A stretch of 64,000 nucleotides of DNA from Rhodoferax sp. Lineage in GTDB: Bacteria; Pseudomonadota; Gammaproteobacteria; Burkholderiales; Burkholderiaceae_C. Each line of letters starts with the position of its first letter. Position 1 is the stretch's first letter. Under the pieces are notes generated by a model. It was not told the DNA's origin. It worked only from the letters and a program-made list of their open reading frames with translations, and made no database searches. This document shows, piece after piece, positions 45,561 through 54,385 of this stretch. A program made the position numbers and the translations under genes. The DNA is taken from NCBI RefSeq assembly GCF_023700745.1, contig NZ_JAMPYG010000006.1, forward strand, positions 1 through 64,000, written 5' to 3'.

Positions 45561-47774
45561 ATGCAGCCACACCGCAACTTTGAACGCTACCAGCGCGATG
45601 CCTTGCGCATCGCGCTGAGCCATTACGTGACCAATGGTCTGTCGGCAGCGCTGGGTTTGCTGCTCATCTCGGGCTGCATTCACCTGCTGCTGGGGCCCTT
45701 TGCCGCAGCCGCCGCCTCGGTGGGCGTGGTGGTGTGTATTCCGCCGGATCAACCCGCCCCGAAACGCGGCAAGTTCTGGCAACTGCTGCCGGCCTTTGTG
45801 ATTGGCCTGCCGCTCTTTTATGCGGTGCAGGTGCTGCATGCCGCCCCCATTCTGCTCGGCCTGTTACTGGTGCCCGCCAGCTTTCTGGCGTTTCTGGCCG
45901 GAGGCTGGGGCAACCGCGGCTTGCCGATTTCAGTGTCAGTCATGTTTGCCATGGTGTTCTCGATGGCGGTGCCTGACCATACCAACAGTACCACCAACCT
46001 GGCCACCTGCCTTTATTTCACGCTGGGTGCCGTGTCCTACCTGGTCTGGGCGACGCTGGCCAACGCGGTGCTCAATGCCCGCTACCGCGTGCAAATGCTG
46101 GCCGATACCCTGTTCGCCCTGGCCAAGCTGATGCGCTCCCAGGCACAGCAATTCACCCCAGCGAAAGAGGCTGAAAAAGCCAGGCGCGCGCCGCTGATCG
46201 GCACACTGCTGCAACAGCAGGCAGCGCTGGCCGACCAGTTGCAGGCAGCACGCAATATTTTGCTGGAGTCCCCCAGCACCACGCGCCGCCAGCAACTGGC
46301 CGACATGCTGATCGGGGTGCTGGACATGCGCGACCACCTGCTGGTCTGCAATCTGGACCTCGACACGCTCAGAAACCACCCCGGCCATGAACCGGTGCTG
46401 CGCACCCTGAGCGACGTCCTGGAGGCGCTGGCACAGGAAATTGACGCGCTGGCCGATGCCCTGATGCGCGGGCGCACGCCTATGCTGTTTGCCAGCCACC
46501 GCCCGCAGCTCGAAAACCTGCAATGGGGCCATGAGGGCACGGTACCAGCCGATGGGACGCCGCCCGCCATATTGGCCATGGGCATGTCAAGCCGCATTGG
46601 CCACCTGAATGACGACAGCTTGCGGCTGCTGGCCCTGGCACGCGGCGAACTGGCGCCCAATGTGGGTCTGGTGCGTACCAACTGGCAATTGTTCGTCAGC
46701 CCCACCGTCTGGTCCTGGGAACCCTTTTATGCACTCTGGCGCTGGAACGCCCCGCCCCTGCGCCACGCCATCCGGGCGGCACTGGCCATCGGCACGGCTT
46801 ACGCGGTCTCGCTGGTTTTGCCCTGGGGCAGCCATGATTACTGGATACTGGTCACCATCGTGGTGGTGCTGCGCGGCAGCCTGGCCCAAACGCTGGAGCG
46901 GCGCAACAGCCGCGCCATGGGTACGCTGATCGGCTGCGTGCTGGCGGGCCTGCTGCTGTACGCGCACATCACCCCGCTGCTGGTGCTGCTCATGGTCACG
47001 TTGGCACAAGCCCTGGCCCACGCCTTTGCGATCAGGAAATACCTGGTCACGGCCATCGCCGCCACGGTGTTGGGCTTGCTGCAAGTGCAGATGCTCAACG
47101 CCGGGCCGAGCCCGGTCTTTGATGTGGTGGAGCGCATGGCAGACACCCTGATCGGGGTCGCGATTGCCTGGGCTTTCAGCTATGTGCTGCCGTCCTGGGA
47201 GCGTGGCCAGATTGCCGCCCTGGTCAAACGTGCCCTGGCCGCGCAGGCACGACATGCGCGCGTGGCCTTGGGGCTCTGGCAGTTGCAGGCGGTGGACAAC
47301 GCGCCCGAGCTGCAATGGCGGCTGGCACGGCGCGAGGCTTTTGACAGCCTCTCGGCCCTGGTGCAGGCAACCCAGCGCTCCTTGTCCGAGCCACGTGCCG
47401 TGCGTCCACCGCTGGTGCCGCTGGGGCGCTTGCTGGCCCTGAGCTACCAGCTACTGGCCCAGCTGACCACGGTCAAGACCATGCTGCTGTTGCAACGTGA
47501 ACGCCTGACACCCCATGAGGTTGACCTGCCATTGCAACAGACGGCACACACCATCGAAGCCGCTCTTGAGGCACGGTCTGCACTGGCGCAGACCGACCTA
47601 CCGGCCACCGCTGCGCTCGAATGGTCGGTGCTGGGCGACCCTTTTGATGGCGACCTCAGTCCTTGGCTGCTGCGCCGCCTGCGCCTGGCCGAAAGCATTG
47701 CACTGGAATTGCGCAGCCATGCGGATCAGGTGGTGCGTAAACTCGCCGCGGCAAACACCGCAAAACACCCTTGA
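45561..47774 (+). CDS. FUSC family membrane protein (YccS-like)
   Basis: A 737-residue protein with two blocks of five or six membrane helices (about residues 15-175 and 405-540), each followed by a soluble helical domain. This is the FUSC/aromatic acid exporter pattern also seen in AaeB and YccS. The segment WGSHDYWILVTIVVVLRGSL before the second block is typical. It may export aromatic or related acids when they accumulate, which suits its position behind a PcaR-type regulator. Confidence 0.88.
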   Translation: MQPHRNFERYQRDALRIALSHYVTNGLSAALGLLLISGCIHLLLGPFAAAAASVGVVVCIPPDQPAPKRGKFWQLLPAFVIGLPLFYAVQVLHAAPILLGLLLVPASFLAFLAGGWGNRGLPISVSVMFAMVFSMAVPDHTNSTTNLATCLYFTLGAVSYLVWATLANAVLNARYRVQMLADTLFALAKLMRSQAQQFTPAKEAEKARRAPLIGTLLQQQAALADQLQAARNILLESPSTTRRQQLADMLIGVLDMRDHLLVCNLDLDTLRNHPGHEPVLRTLSDVLEALAQEIDALADALMRGRTPMLFASHRPQLENLQWGHEGTVPADGTPPAILAMGMSSRIGHLNDDSLRLLALARGELAPNVGLVRTNWQLFVSPTVWSWEPFYALWRWNAPPLRHAIRAALAIGTAYAVSLVLPWGSHDYWILVTIVVVLRGSLAQTLERRNSRAMGTLIGCVLAGLLLYAHITPLLVLLMVTLAQALAHAFAIRKYLVTAIAATVLGLLQVQMLNAGPSPVFDVVERMADTLIGVAIAWAFSYVLPSWERGQIAALVKRALAAQARHARVALGLWQLQAVDNAPELQWRLARREAFDSLSALVQATQRSLSEPRAVRPPLVPLGRLLALSYQLLAQLTTVKTMLLLQRERLTPHEVDLPLQQTAHTIEAALEARSALAQTDLPATAALEWSVLGDPFDGDLSPWLLRRLRLAESIALELRSHADQVVRKLAAANTAKHP

Positions 47775-47799
47775 CTCGGAAAACTCAGGATCAAAAACC

Positions 47800-48597
47800 A
47801 TGGATTTAAAACTTCAGAACCAGCATGTGCTGATCACCGGCGCAAGCAAGGGCATCGGCCTGGCCTGTGCCCGGCTGTTTCTTCAGGAAGGCGCGCAAGT
47901 GACGCTGGTGGCACGGGACATGGCGCGCCTGGAGGCCGCCAGGGCGACGCTGTTGCGCGACGCGCCCGCTGCCAGCGGCCGTATTACCATCATCGGTGCT
48001 GACCTGAAAGACCCGGTGCAGGCCAGCGCGATGGTGGACCAAGCCCAGCACCAGGGTGGCCCGGTTGACGTGTTGGTCAACTGCGCCGGTGCCGCACAGC
48101 GCACACCGCCGGCCGAACTCACGGCCCAGCGCTGGCTTGATGCCATGCAAGCCAAATACTTCACCTACATCCATGTCATGGATCCGCTGATCAAACAGAT
48201 GGCCGAGCGCGGCCAAGGCGTGATTGTCAACGTGGTCGGCATGGGCGGCAAGGTGGCCAGCCCGATCCATTTGCCGGGCGGCTCGGCCAACGCCGCGCTG
48301 ATGCTGGCCAGTGTTGGCCTGGCCAACGCCTACGCGCGCCAGGGCGTGCGGGTCAATGTGGTCAACCCGGGGCTGACGCTGACCGAACGGCTGCAGGAAG
48401 GCCTGGTCGCCGATGCCCGGCTGCAACACATCAGCACCGAGGAAGCCCTGACGCTGGCCCATGCGCACTTGCCCTTGGGGCGCATTGCCGAGCCCGAAGA
48501 AATCGCCAACGCGGTGGTGTTTCTGGCTTCGTCCCGGGCGAGCTACATCAATGGCGCGGTGTTGTCGATGGACGGCGGCCTGACGCCGATGGTCTAG
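47800..48597 (+). CDS. SDR-fold protein lacking the usual catalytic tetrad
   Basis: A 265-residue Rossmann protein with the cofactor motif TGASKGIG (residues 13-20), NCAGA, and a normal end (GRIAEPEEIANAVVFLASSR, then GAVLSMDGGL). The usual catalytic residues are absent: Ser is replaced in VNVVGMGGK, and the YxxxK motif reads GGSAN. It may bind NAD(P) but use another chemistry, or act as a non-catalytic partner. It follows the FUSC gene by 25 bp. Confidence 0.85.
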   Translation: MDLKLQNQHVLITGASKGIGLACARLFLQEGAQVTLVARDMARLEAARATLLRDAPAASGRITIIGADLKDPVQASAMVDQAQHQGGPVDVLVNCAGAAQRTPPAELTAQRWLDAMQAKYFTYIHVMDPLIKQMAERGQGVIVNVVGMGGKVASPIHLPGGSANAALMLASVGLANAYARQGVRVNVVNPGLTLTERLQEGLVADARLQHISTEEALTLAHAHLPLGRIAEPEEIANAVVFLASSRASYINGAVLSMDGGLTPMV

Positions 48598-48600
48598 CCC

Positions 48601-49527
48601 TCACACCACCGAGGTGTCCAGCGCATAAGGCCCCTTTTGGAGCTGGCTGATGATCTGCTGCGTGCACACGCGCAGCTTGGCTGACTGGCTTGTCCGGCTG
48701 GCGGTCACGGCCCAGACATTGGCGCTTTGGTTGTATTGCGGCAGCACCCGCACCAAGGTCCCTTGCTGCAGGTCAGGTGCCACGTCCCAGCTCGCCAACG
48801 GGATGATGCCCAGGCCCTGGCAGGCCCAGGTGCGCACCACATCGGCCTGGTTGGAGCCCATCGAGCCCGTCACCTTGACGGTTTCCGGGCCATTGGGCCC
48901 TTGCAAGCGCCAGACGCCAAAAGTCTGGTGGCGTTCGCGGTACAACAGGCAGTCGTGACTGGCCAGATCGGCCAGTGATTTTGGTTGGCCGCGGCGCGCC
49001 AGGTAGTCGGGTGCCGCGCACAGCACCCGCACGTTGTTGGCCACCGGATGCGCCACCAGATGCGGTTCGGTGACTTCACCCATGCGAACGTCAATGTCAA
49101 AGCCTTCGCCCAGCAGGTCCACCCGGCGGTCCATCACTTCCAGCCAGATGTCCAGCTCAGGGTAGGCACGCCGCATGTCCGCCAGGATCGGGGCCAGGTG
49201 GTGACGGCCCAGGCGCAGACTGGTGCTGATGCGCAAGGGCCCTGCCGGCAAGGCGTGCGCACCTGCAACACCCTGGTTGAGTTCATCCGCGGCGTCCAGC
49301 ACCTTGCGCGCCCAGCCATACGCCGTTTCCCCGGCTTCACTGATCAACACCCGCCGGGTTGTGCGGTGAAACAGCACCACACCCAGGGCTTTCTCCAGAT
49401 TGGCGACACGCTTGGTGACGTAAGCAGGCGAAATGCCGAGTTCGGTGGCGGCACCCACAAAACTTGAGCGCCGAGCGACTTGGCAAAACACACGCAAGTC
49501 GGTCATATCCCATTGATTGTTCATCAT
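48601..49527 (-). CDS. LysR family transcriptional regulator
   Basis: A 308-residue regulator with an N-terminal winged helix (DLRVFCQVARRSSFVGAATE, then SPAYVTKRVANLEKALGVVL) and a substrate-binding domain. It is divergent from the Gfo/Idh gene across an AT-rich 85-bp gap (TTAATTGTCAATG and similar) suited to a LysR site, and convergent with the SDR gene with three bases between stops. The likely target is the operon from 49613 onward. Confidence 0.93.
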   Translation of the reverse strand: MMNNQWDMTDLRVFCQVARRSSFVGAATELGISPAYVTKRVANLEKALGVVLFHRTTRRVLISEAGETAYGWARKVLDAADELNQGVAGAHALPAGPLRISTSLRLGRHHLAPILADMRRAYPELDIWLEVMDRRVDLLGEGFDIDVRMGEVTEPHLVAHPVANNVRVLCAAPDYLARRGQPKSLADLASHDCLLYRERHQTFGVWRLQGPNGPETVKVTGSMGSNQADVVRTWACQGLGIIPLASWDVAPDLQQGTLVRVLPQYNQSANVWAVTASRTSQSAKLRVCTQQIISQLQKGPYALDTSVV

Positions 49528-49612
49528 TGGTTAATTGTCAATGTAGTTTTAAATGAATTGTATTTTTATTTGTTCACAGTAAAGTTCCACCACTCCAAGG
49601 AAACGCAAACCC

Positions 49613-50695
49613 ATGAACAAAATTCGCATTGCCATTGCCGGCGCAGGCACCATCGGCCAGGCCCATATAGCCGTGGCGCAAGGCAGCCCGGACTGCACGC
49701 TGAGCGCCATTGTTGACCCGTCGCCGGCGGCGGTCGCGGTTGCCAAGGCGGCGAAGGTGCCGCTGTTTACTTCTTTGGACGAGCTGCTGGCCACCGGGCG
49801 CCCTGATGGCGTGTTGCTGGCCACACCCAACCACCTGCATGTGCCGCAGGCCCTGCAGTGCATCGAGGCCGGTCTGCCGATTCTGCTGGAAAAACCGATC
49901 GCCACCACCGTGGCCCAGGGTGAACAGCTGCTGAAGGTGGTGAATGCCACCGGTGCCAAGGTGCTGATCGGACACCACCGCGCCCACAGCCCGATCATGG
50001 CCAAGGCCAAAGAGGTGGTGCAGTCGGGCCAGCTCGGTCAACTGGTGGCCGTCGTGGGCAGTGCCACATTTTTCAAGCCGGACGATTACTTTGACAGTGC
50101 CCCGTGGCGGCGGGAGCTGGGCGCGGGCCCGATTTTGATCAACATGATCCACGAGGTGCACAACCTGCGCATGCTGTGCGGCGACATTGTGGCGGTGCAG
50201 GCCTTTGCCAGCCATGCCACACGCGGCTTTGCCGTGGAGGACAGCGTGGCCATCAACCTGCGTTTTGCCAGTGGCGTGTTGGGCAGCTTCATGCTGTCCG
50301 ACACTGCGGCCTGCGCCCGCAGCTGGGAACAAACCTCGCAGGAAAACAAGGCCTACGCGAGCTACGACGACGAAGACTGCTACGTGATCAGCGGCACCAA
50401 CGGCACGCTGTCGGTACCGACCATGCGCCTGAAGACCTATGCCCGCCCCGAGGACCGCTCGTGGTGGAAAGAATTCGAAGTGGGTACCGTGGGCATGGTG
50501 CGCGAAGACCCGCTCAAGCACCAGATGGCGCACTTTTGCGCTGTCATTCGCGGCGAGGCCGAGCCCCTGGTCAGCGCCCGCGATGGCCTGGAGAACCTGC
50601 GCGTCACGGAAGCCATTGCCAACGCGGCCAAAACCGGCCAGACCATTCATCTTAGTCAGTTGGGGTCAGAGCACGTCGCTGTGCGAATGCTCTGA
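49613..50695 (+). CDS. Gfo/Idh/MocA family dehydrogenase
   Basis: A 360-residue NAD(P)-dependent enzyme with GAGTIGQAHIAVAQ at residues 9-22, the EKPIATTV motif near residue 95, and the HEVHNLRML segment near 180 containing the catalytic histidine position. Relatives oxidise sugars and cyclitols such as inositol. The natural C terminus seems to be around GQTIHL. The final 12 or so residues (SQLGSEHVAVRML) and the stop are encoded by palindromic repeat A copy 3. It is divergent from a LysR regulator and starts a run with acyl-CoA dehydrogenase, CoA-transferase and aroE. Confidence 0.9.
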   Translation: MNKIRIAIAGAGTIGQAHIAVAQGSPDCTLSAIVDPSPAAVAVAKAAKVPLFTSLDELLATGRPDGVLLATPNHLHVPQALQCIEAGLPILLEKPIATTVAQGEQLLKVVNATGAKVLIGHHRAHSPIMAKAKEVVQSGQLGQLVAVVGSATFFKPDDYFDSAPWRRELGAGPILINMIHEVHNLRMLCGDIVAVQAFASHATRGFAVEDSVAINLRFASGVLGSFMLSDTAACARSWEQTSQENKAYASYDDEDCYVISGTNGTLSVPTMRLKTYARPEDRSWWKEFEVGTVGMVREDPLKHQMAHFCAVIRGEAEPLVSARDGLENLRVTEAIANAAKTGQTIHLSQLGSEHVAVRML

Positions 50696-50704
50696 CCCGC
50701 AAAG
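50651..50704 (+). repeat. Polar palindromic repeat A, copy 3
   Basis: Flank CTTAGTCAGTTG is followed by GGGTCAGAGCA (50663-50673) and its exact inverse TGCTCTGACCC (50688-50698), with an inner stem TCGC/GCGA. It is the most symmetric copy. Here the repeat overlaps the 3' end of the Gfo/Idh gene: the flank has TAG out of frame, so translation continues to a TGA inside the right arm. Confidence 0.8.
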
Positions 50705-50731
50705 TATCACAAACCAACCGGAGACCCAGTC

Positions 50732-51892
50732 ATGGACTTTTCCCTCAACGACGAACAAAAAATGATGATCGACACCCTGCGTCGCTTCATCGCCGAAGAA
50801 CTGCACCCGCTTGAAGACGAACTGGAAGACCAAGGTTTCCTGGCCAGGGAAAAAGCCATGGCGGTGTTTGAAAAATCCCGTGAACTCGGTCTGTATGCGC
50901 TGAACATGCCGGCCGAACTGGGCGGTGGCGGTTTATCGGTGCTGGACCGCATCATTTGCGAAGAGCAGTTTGGCCATACTTCCGACTACCTGATCCGCCG
51001 CGCCTTCGGCAATGTGTACGAACCCCTGCTGGAATGCAAGGGTGCGCAGGTGGACCGCTGGCTCAAACCGACGGTGGCGGGTGCGCGCACCTGCTCGATT
51101 GCCATCACCGAATCGGGTGCCGGCTCCGATGCGGCAGGCATCAAGACGAACGCCCGCAAGACCGAGTCCGGCTGGGTGCTCAATGGCAGCAAGTGCTTCA
51201 TCAGCGACGGCGAGTGGAGCGACTTCTTTCTGGTATCGGCCAAGACCGGCGAAAAAGAAATTTCCATGTTCATGGTCGACAAGGGTCTGCCCGGCTTCGA
51301 GATCGGCAAGGACCAGAAGATGATGGGCCTGCGCGGCACCCCGCACCTGGAACTGTTTTTTGACGATGTAGTGCTGGAGGACGAGAGCTTGCTGGGCGCA
51401 CAGGGCCAGGGTTTCAAGTTGGCCATGGGCGCGCTCAACGTGGTACGGCTGGCACAGGTGGGCGCCCGCGCGGTAGGCAAGGCCAGCCATGTGCTCGAAT
51501 TGATGCTGGATTACGTCAACGAGCGCAAACAGTTCGGTCAGAAAATTGGCGACTTCCAGATGGTGCAACAGCAGATTGCCGACAGCGTGATCGAGGTCAA
51601 CGCGGCCCGCTGGATGGTCTACCAGGCCGCCTGGATGCTGGACCAGGGGTTTGATGCGCGTGAGCAGATTGCCATGGTCAAGGTGCTGGCCGCCGAGACG
51701 CTGGGTAAAGTGGTGGACCGCGCGGTGCAGCTCTTTGGCGGCATGGGCTTTTGCAAGGAGCTGCCGATCGAGCGCTACTACCGCGATGCGCGTGTCTACC
51801 GCATCTTTGACGGCACCAGCGAAATCCACCGCACCGTGGTGGCCAGGACGGCCATGAAAAAAGGTGCCGTGCTGTTTGACGTGCACCGTTAA
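50732..51892 (+). CDS. Acyl-CoA dehydrogenase
   Basis: A 386-residue FAD enzyme introducing an alpha-beta double bond into an acyl-CoA. The FAD/substrate motif AITESGAGSD is near residue 127, and the C-terminal signature (QLFGGMGFCKELPIERYYRD) holds the final helical domain. Length is standard. It stands 36 bp after the Gfo/Idh gene and 18 bp before a CoA-transferase. This suggests activation of an acid to its CoA ester by the transferase and oxidation by this enzyme. Chain or ring specificity is unknown. Confidence 0.94.
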   Translation: MDFSLNDEQKMMIDTLRRFIAEELHPLEDELEDQGFLAREKAMAVFEKSRELGLYALNMPAELGGGGLSVLDRIICEEQFGHTSDYLIRRAFGNVYEPLLECKGAQVDRWLKPTVAGARTCSIAITESGAGSDAAGIKTNARKTESGWVLNGSKCFISDGEWSDFFLVSAKTGEKEISMFMVDKGLPGFEIGKDQKMMGLRGTPHLELFFDDVVLEDESLLGAQGQGFKLAMGALNVVRLAQVGARAVGKASHVLELMLDYVNERKQFGQKIGDFQMVQQQIADSVIEVNAARWMVYQAAWMLDQGFDAREQIAMVKVLAAETLGKVVDRAVQLFGGMGFCKELPIERYYRDARVYRIFDGTSEIHRTVVARTAMKKGAVLFDVHR

Positions 51893-51910
51893 GCGCAGGA
51901 CCGACACACC

Positions 51911-53503
51911 ATGAGCAACTCCAAATTCATGACGGCAGCACAGGCCGCAGAACTCATCAACGACAACGATACGGTTGGCCTGATGGGCGGTGGCGGTGGA
52001 CTGATGGAAGCCACCTGCCTGTTCGAGGCGGTGCAGGCACGTTTTTTTGGCACACAAACACCGCGCGATCTCACGGTGGTGCACGCGCTGGGCATAGGCG
52101 ACAAAAAAACCAAGGGCATGAACTGTTTCGCCCATGAGGGACTGGTCAAAAAGGTCATTGGCGGCCACTGGGTCTGGTCACCCACCATGCAGAAACTGGC
52201 GCAGGACGAAAAGATCGAGGCCTACATCCTCCCCGGCGGCGTCTCCAGCCAGTTGCTGCGCGAAATCGGTGCCGGTCGGCCCGGCTTGTTCACCCATGTG
52301 GGGCTGGGCACAGTGTGCGATCCGCGCCAGGGCGGTGGCCGCATGAACGCCTCGGCCAAGGACGATCTGGCGGAAGTGGTGCAGATGGACGGGCGCGAGT
52401 ACCTGCGCTACAAGCCGTTTCCGGTCAACGTGGCGCTGGTGCGCGCCAGCGCCGCCGACGAAGACGGCAACATCAGTTTTGAGCACGAGGTCGCCAACGT
52501 CGACGCGCAGTCGCTGGCGCTGGCCGCACGCAACAGCGGTGGCAAGGTGATTGTGCAGGTCCGTGAACGCCTCCCCAAGGGGGCGCTGAAGGCGCGCGAG
52601 GTGCGCATTCCGTCGGCCTGGGTCGATGCCATCGTGGTCGATCCGCAGCAAAAAGCCAGCTACGACATTGACTTCGACCCGGCCCTGAGCGGCGAGCTGA
52701 CGGGCGCAGCCCGTGACCGCAGCGAGGCTGCCGACCATGCGGCAGAAAAAGCGGCGGCCAACGTCGCTTTCAGCGAGCGCCAGGCGGTGGCCCGCCGCGC
52801 CGCGCTGGAGCTATTCAACACCGGCAAGGCGCGCCCGGTCGTCAACTACGGCGTGGGTGTGCCCGACGCCGTGGCCAAGCTGATTGCCGCACGCGGCGAG
52901 CAGCACCGCATTTACCAGACCATCGAACACGGCACCTACGGCGGCACCCTGATGGATGGTGTGCTGTTTGGCTATGCCCGCAACGCCACCGCCATGCTCG
53001 ACGCCGCCACGCAGTTCGACTTTTACGCCGGCGGTGGCCTGGATGTCGCCTTTTTGGGCTTTGGTGAGTTTGATGCGCAGGGCAACGTCAACGTCAGCAA
53101 ATTGGGCGGCCTGACGGTGGGGCCGGGCGGCTTTATCGACATTGCCCAGAACGCCCGCAAAGTGGTGTTTTGCGGCACCATGGCCGCCAAGGGTGTCCAG
53201 CTCCGGACCGGTGACGGCCAGATGCGTGTGCTGCAACAGGGCGCCATCAAAAAGCTGCTGCCCCAGGTGGAACAAATTACTTTTAGCGGCAGTGAGGCGC
53301 TCAAGCGCGGCCAGACCGTGCTGTTCCTGACCGAACGCGCCAGCTTCCGGCTCACTGCCCTGGGCGTCGAGCTGTTTGAAATCGCCCCGGGCATTGACTT
53401 GCAGCGCGACGTGCTGGAGCAGATGGCCTTTGTGCCTCGGCTGAGCCCCGCGCTGGCCGTCATGCCGGCCGATTTGTTTACTGCCAACACCAACGCATCA
53501 TGA
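51911..53503 (+). CDS. Family I CoA-transferase (fused alpha-beta, propionate/acetate type)
   Basis: A 530-residue transferase containing both subunits in one chain. The alpha part (about 1-270) has VGLMGGGGGLMEATCLFEAV and the AYILPGGVSSQLLREIGAG stretch. The beta part (about 300-530) contains TIEHGTYGG, where the glutamate is the expected covalent catalytic residue. It moves CoA between acids, for example from acetyl-CoA to a pathway acid. Its TGA overlaps the ATG of aroE by four bases. Confidence 0.92.
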   Translation: MSNSKFMTAAQAAELINDNDTVGLMGGGGGLMEATCLFEAVQARFFGTQTPRDLTVVHALGIGDKKTKGMNCFAHEGLVKKVIGGHWVWSPTMQKLAQDEKIEAYILPGGVSSQLLREIGAGRPGLFTHVGLGTVCDPRQGGGRMNASAKDDLAEVVQMDGREYLRYKPFPVNVALVRASAADEDGNISFEHEVANVDAQSLALAARNSGGKVIVQVRERLPKGALKAREVRIPSAWVDAIVVDPQQKASYDIDFDPALSGELTGAARDRSEAADHAAEKAAANVAFSERQAVARRAALELFNTGKARPVVNYGVGVPDAVAKLIAARGEQHRIYQTIEHGTYGGTLMDGVLFGYARNATAMLDAATQFDFYAGGGLDVAFLGFGEFDAQGNVNVSKLGGLTVGPGGFIDIAQNARKVVFCGTMAAKGVQLRTGDGQMRVLQQGAIKKLLPQVEQITFSGSEALKRGQTVLFLTERASFRLTALGVELFEIAPGIDLQRDVLEQMAFVPRLSPALAVMPADLFTANTNAS

Positions 53504-54327
53504 CCGACCTTTATGCCGTGATCGGCAACCCCATCAGCCAGACCAAATCGCCGTTCATCCATGGGCTGTACGCCAAGGCCTGCGACCAGGACATGGCCTA
53601 CACCGCTCTGGAGGGACCGCTTGGCGGCTTCGCCAGCGCGGTCGATGCTTTTCGCGGCGCGGGCGGGCGCGGCCTGAACGTGACCGTGCCGTTCAAGATG
53701 GACGCCTGCGCCTACGCCACCACGCTGTCCGGGCGGGCGCGTCTGGCCGGGGCGGTCAACGCGCTGAAGTTCGAGGGCGACCAGGTCTGGGGAGAAAACT
53801 TTGACGGCGTGGGTCTGGTGCGTGACGTGACGCACAACCTGGGCCTTGCGCTGCGCAACAAGCGCGTGCTGCTGCTGGGTGCGGGTGGTGCCGCGCGCGG
53901 CGCCTTGCTGCCCTTTCTGCACGAACAGCCGGCCAGCCTGACCATCGCCAATCGCACGCTGTCCAAAGCGGTCACACTGGCGGCAGAGGTCGCCGCTCAG
54001 GCGCAGGTCACGGCTTGCGGCTACGCCGACCTGGAGGGACAAGCGTTTGATCTGGTGTTCAACGCCACGTCGGCCAGTTTGCGCGGTGAACTGCCCCCCG
54101 TGCCCGCCAGTGTTTTTGCACCAGGCAGTCTGGCTTACGAGTTGGCCTATGGCAAGGGCTTGACGCCGTTTTTGCGGCTGGCAAGTGACGCCGGTGTGAC
54201 TCAGCTTGCCGATGGTGTCGGCATGTTGGCCGAACAGGCCGCAGAGGCATTTTTATGGTGGCGCGGCGTGCGACCTGACACCCGGCCGGTCATGGCGCAG
54301 TTGACGGTGCCCCTGTCCGGGTCGTAA
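53500..54327 (+). CDS. aroE: Shikimate dehydrogenase (AroE type)
   Basis: A 275-residue enzyme converting 3-dehydroshikimate to shikimate with NADPH, or the reverse in catabolism. It is the most canonical of three AroE-family proteins here. GNPISQTKSPFIH keeps Ser/Thr at the carboxylate site, NVTVPFK holds the catalytic lysine, the aspartate lies in NFDGVG (usual NTDGxG), and GVGMLAEQAAEAF closes the protein. It is translationally coupled to the CoA-transferase, unusual for a biosynthetic gene, so it may serve catabolism or have been recruited into this operon. Confidence 0.92.
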   Translation: MTDLYAVIGNPISQTKSPFIHGLYAKACDQDMAYTALEGPLGGFASAVDAFRGAGGRGLNVTVPFKMDACAYATTLSGRARLAGAVNALKFEGDQVWGENFDGVGLVRDVTHNLGLALRNKRVLLLGAGGAARGALLPFLHEQPASLTIANRTLSKAVTLAAEVAAQAQVTACGYADLEGQAFDLVFNATSASLRGELPPVPASVFAPGSLAYELAYGKGLTPFLRLASDAGVTQLADGVGMLAEQAAEAFLWWRGVRPDTRPVMAQLTVPLSGS

Positions 54328-54385
54328 CGCCACCTCTCGACGCGGTCAGGCAAGGCAGCGCCTCGAAGTCGAACGCGATCAGTAG

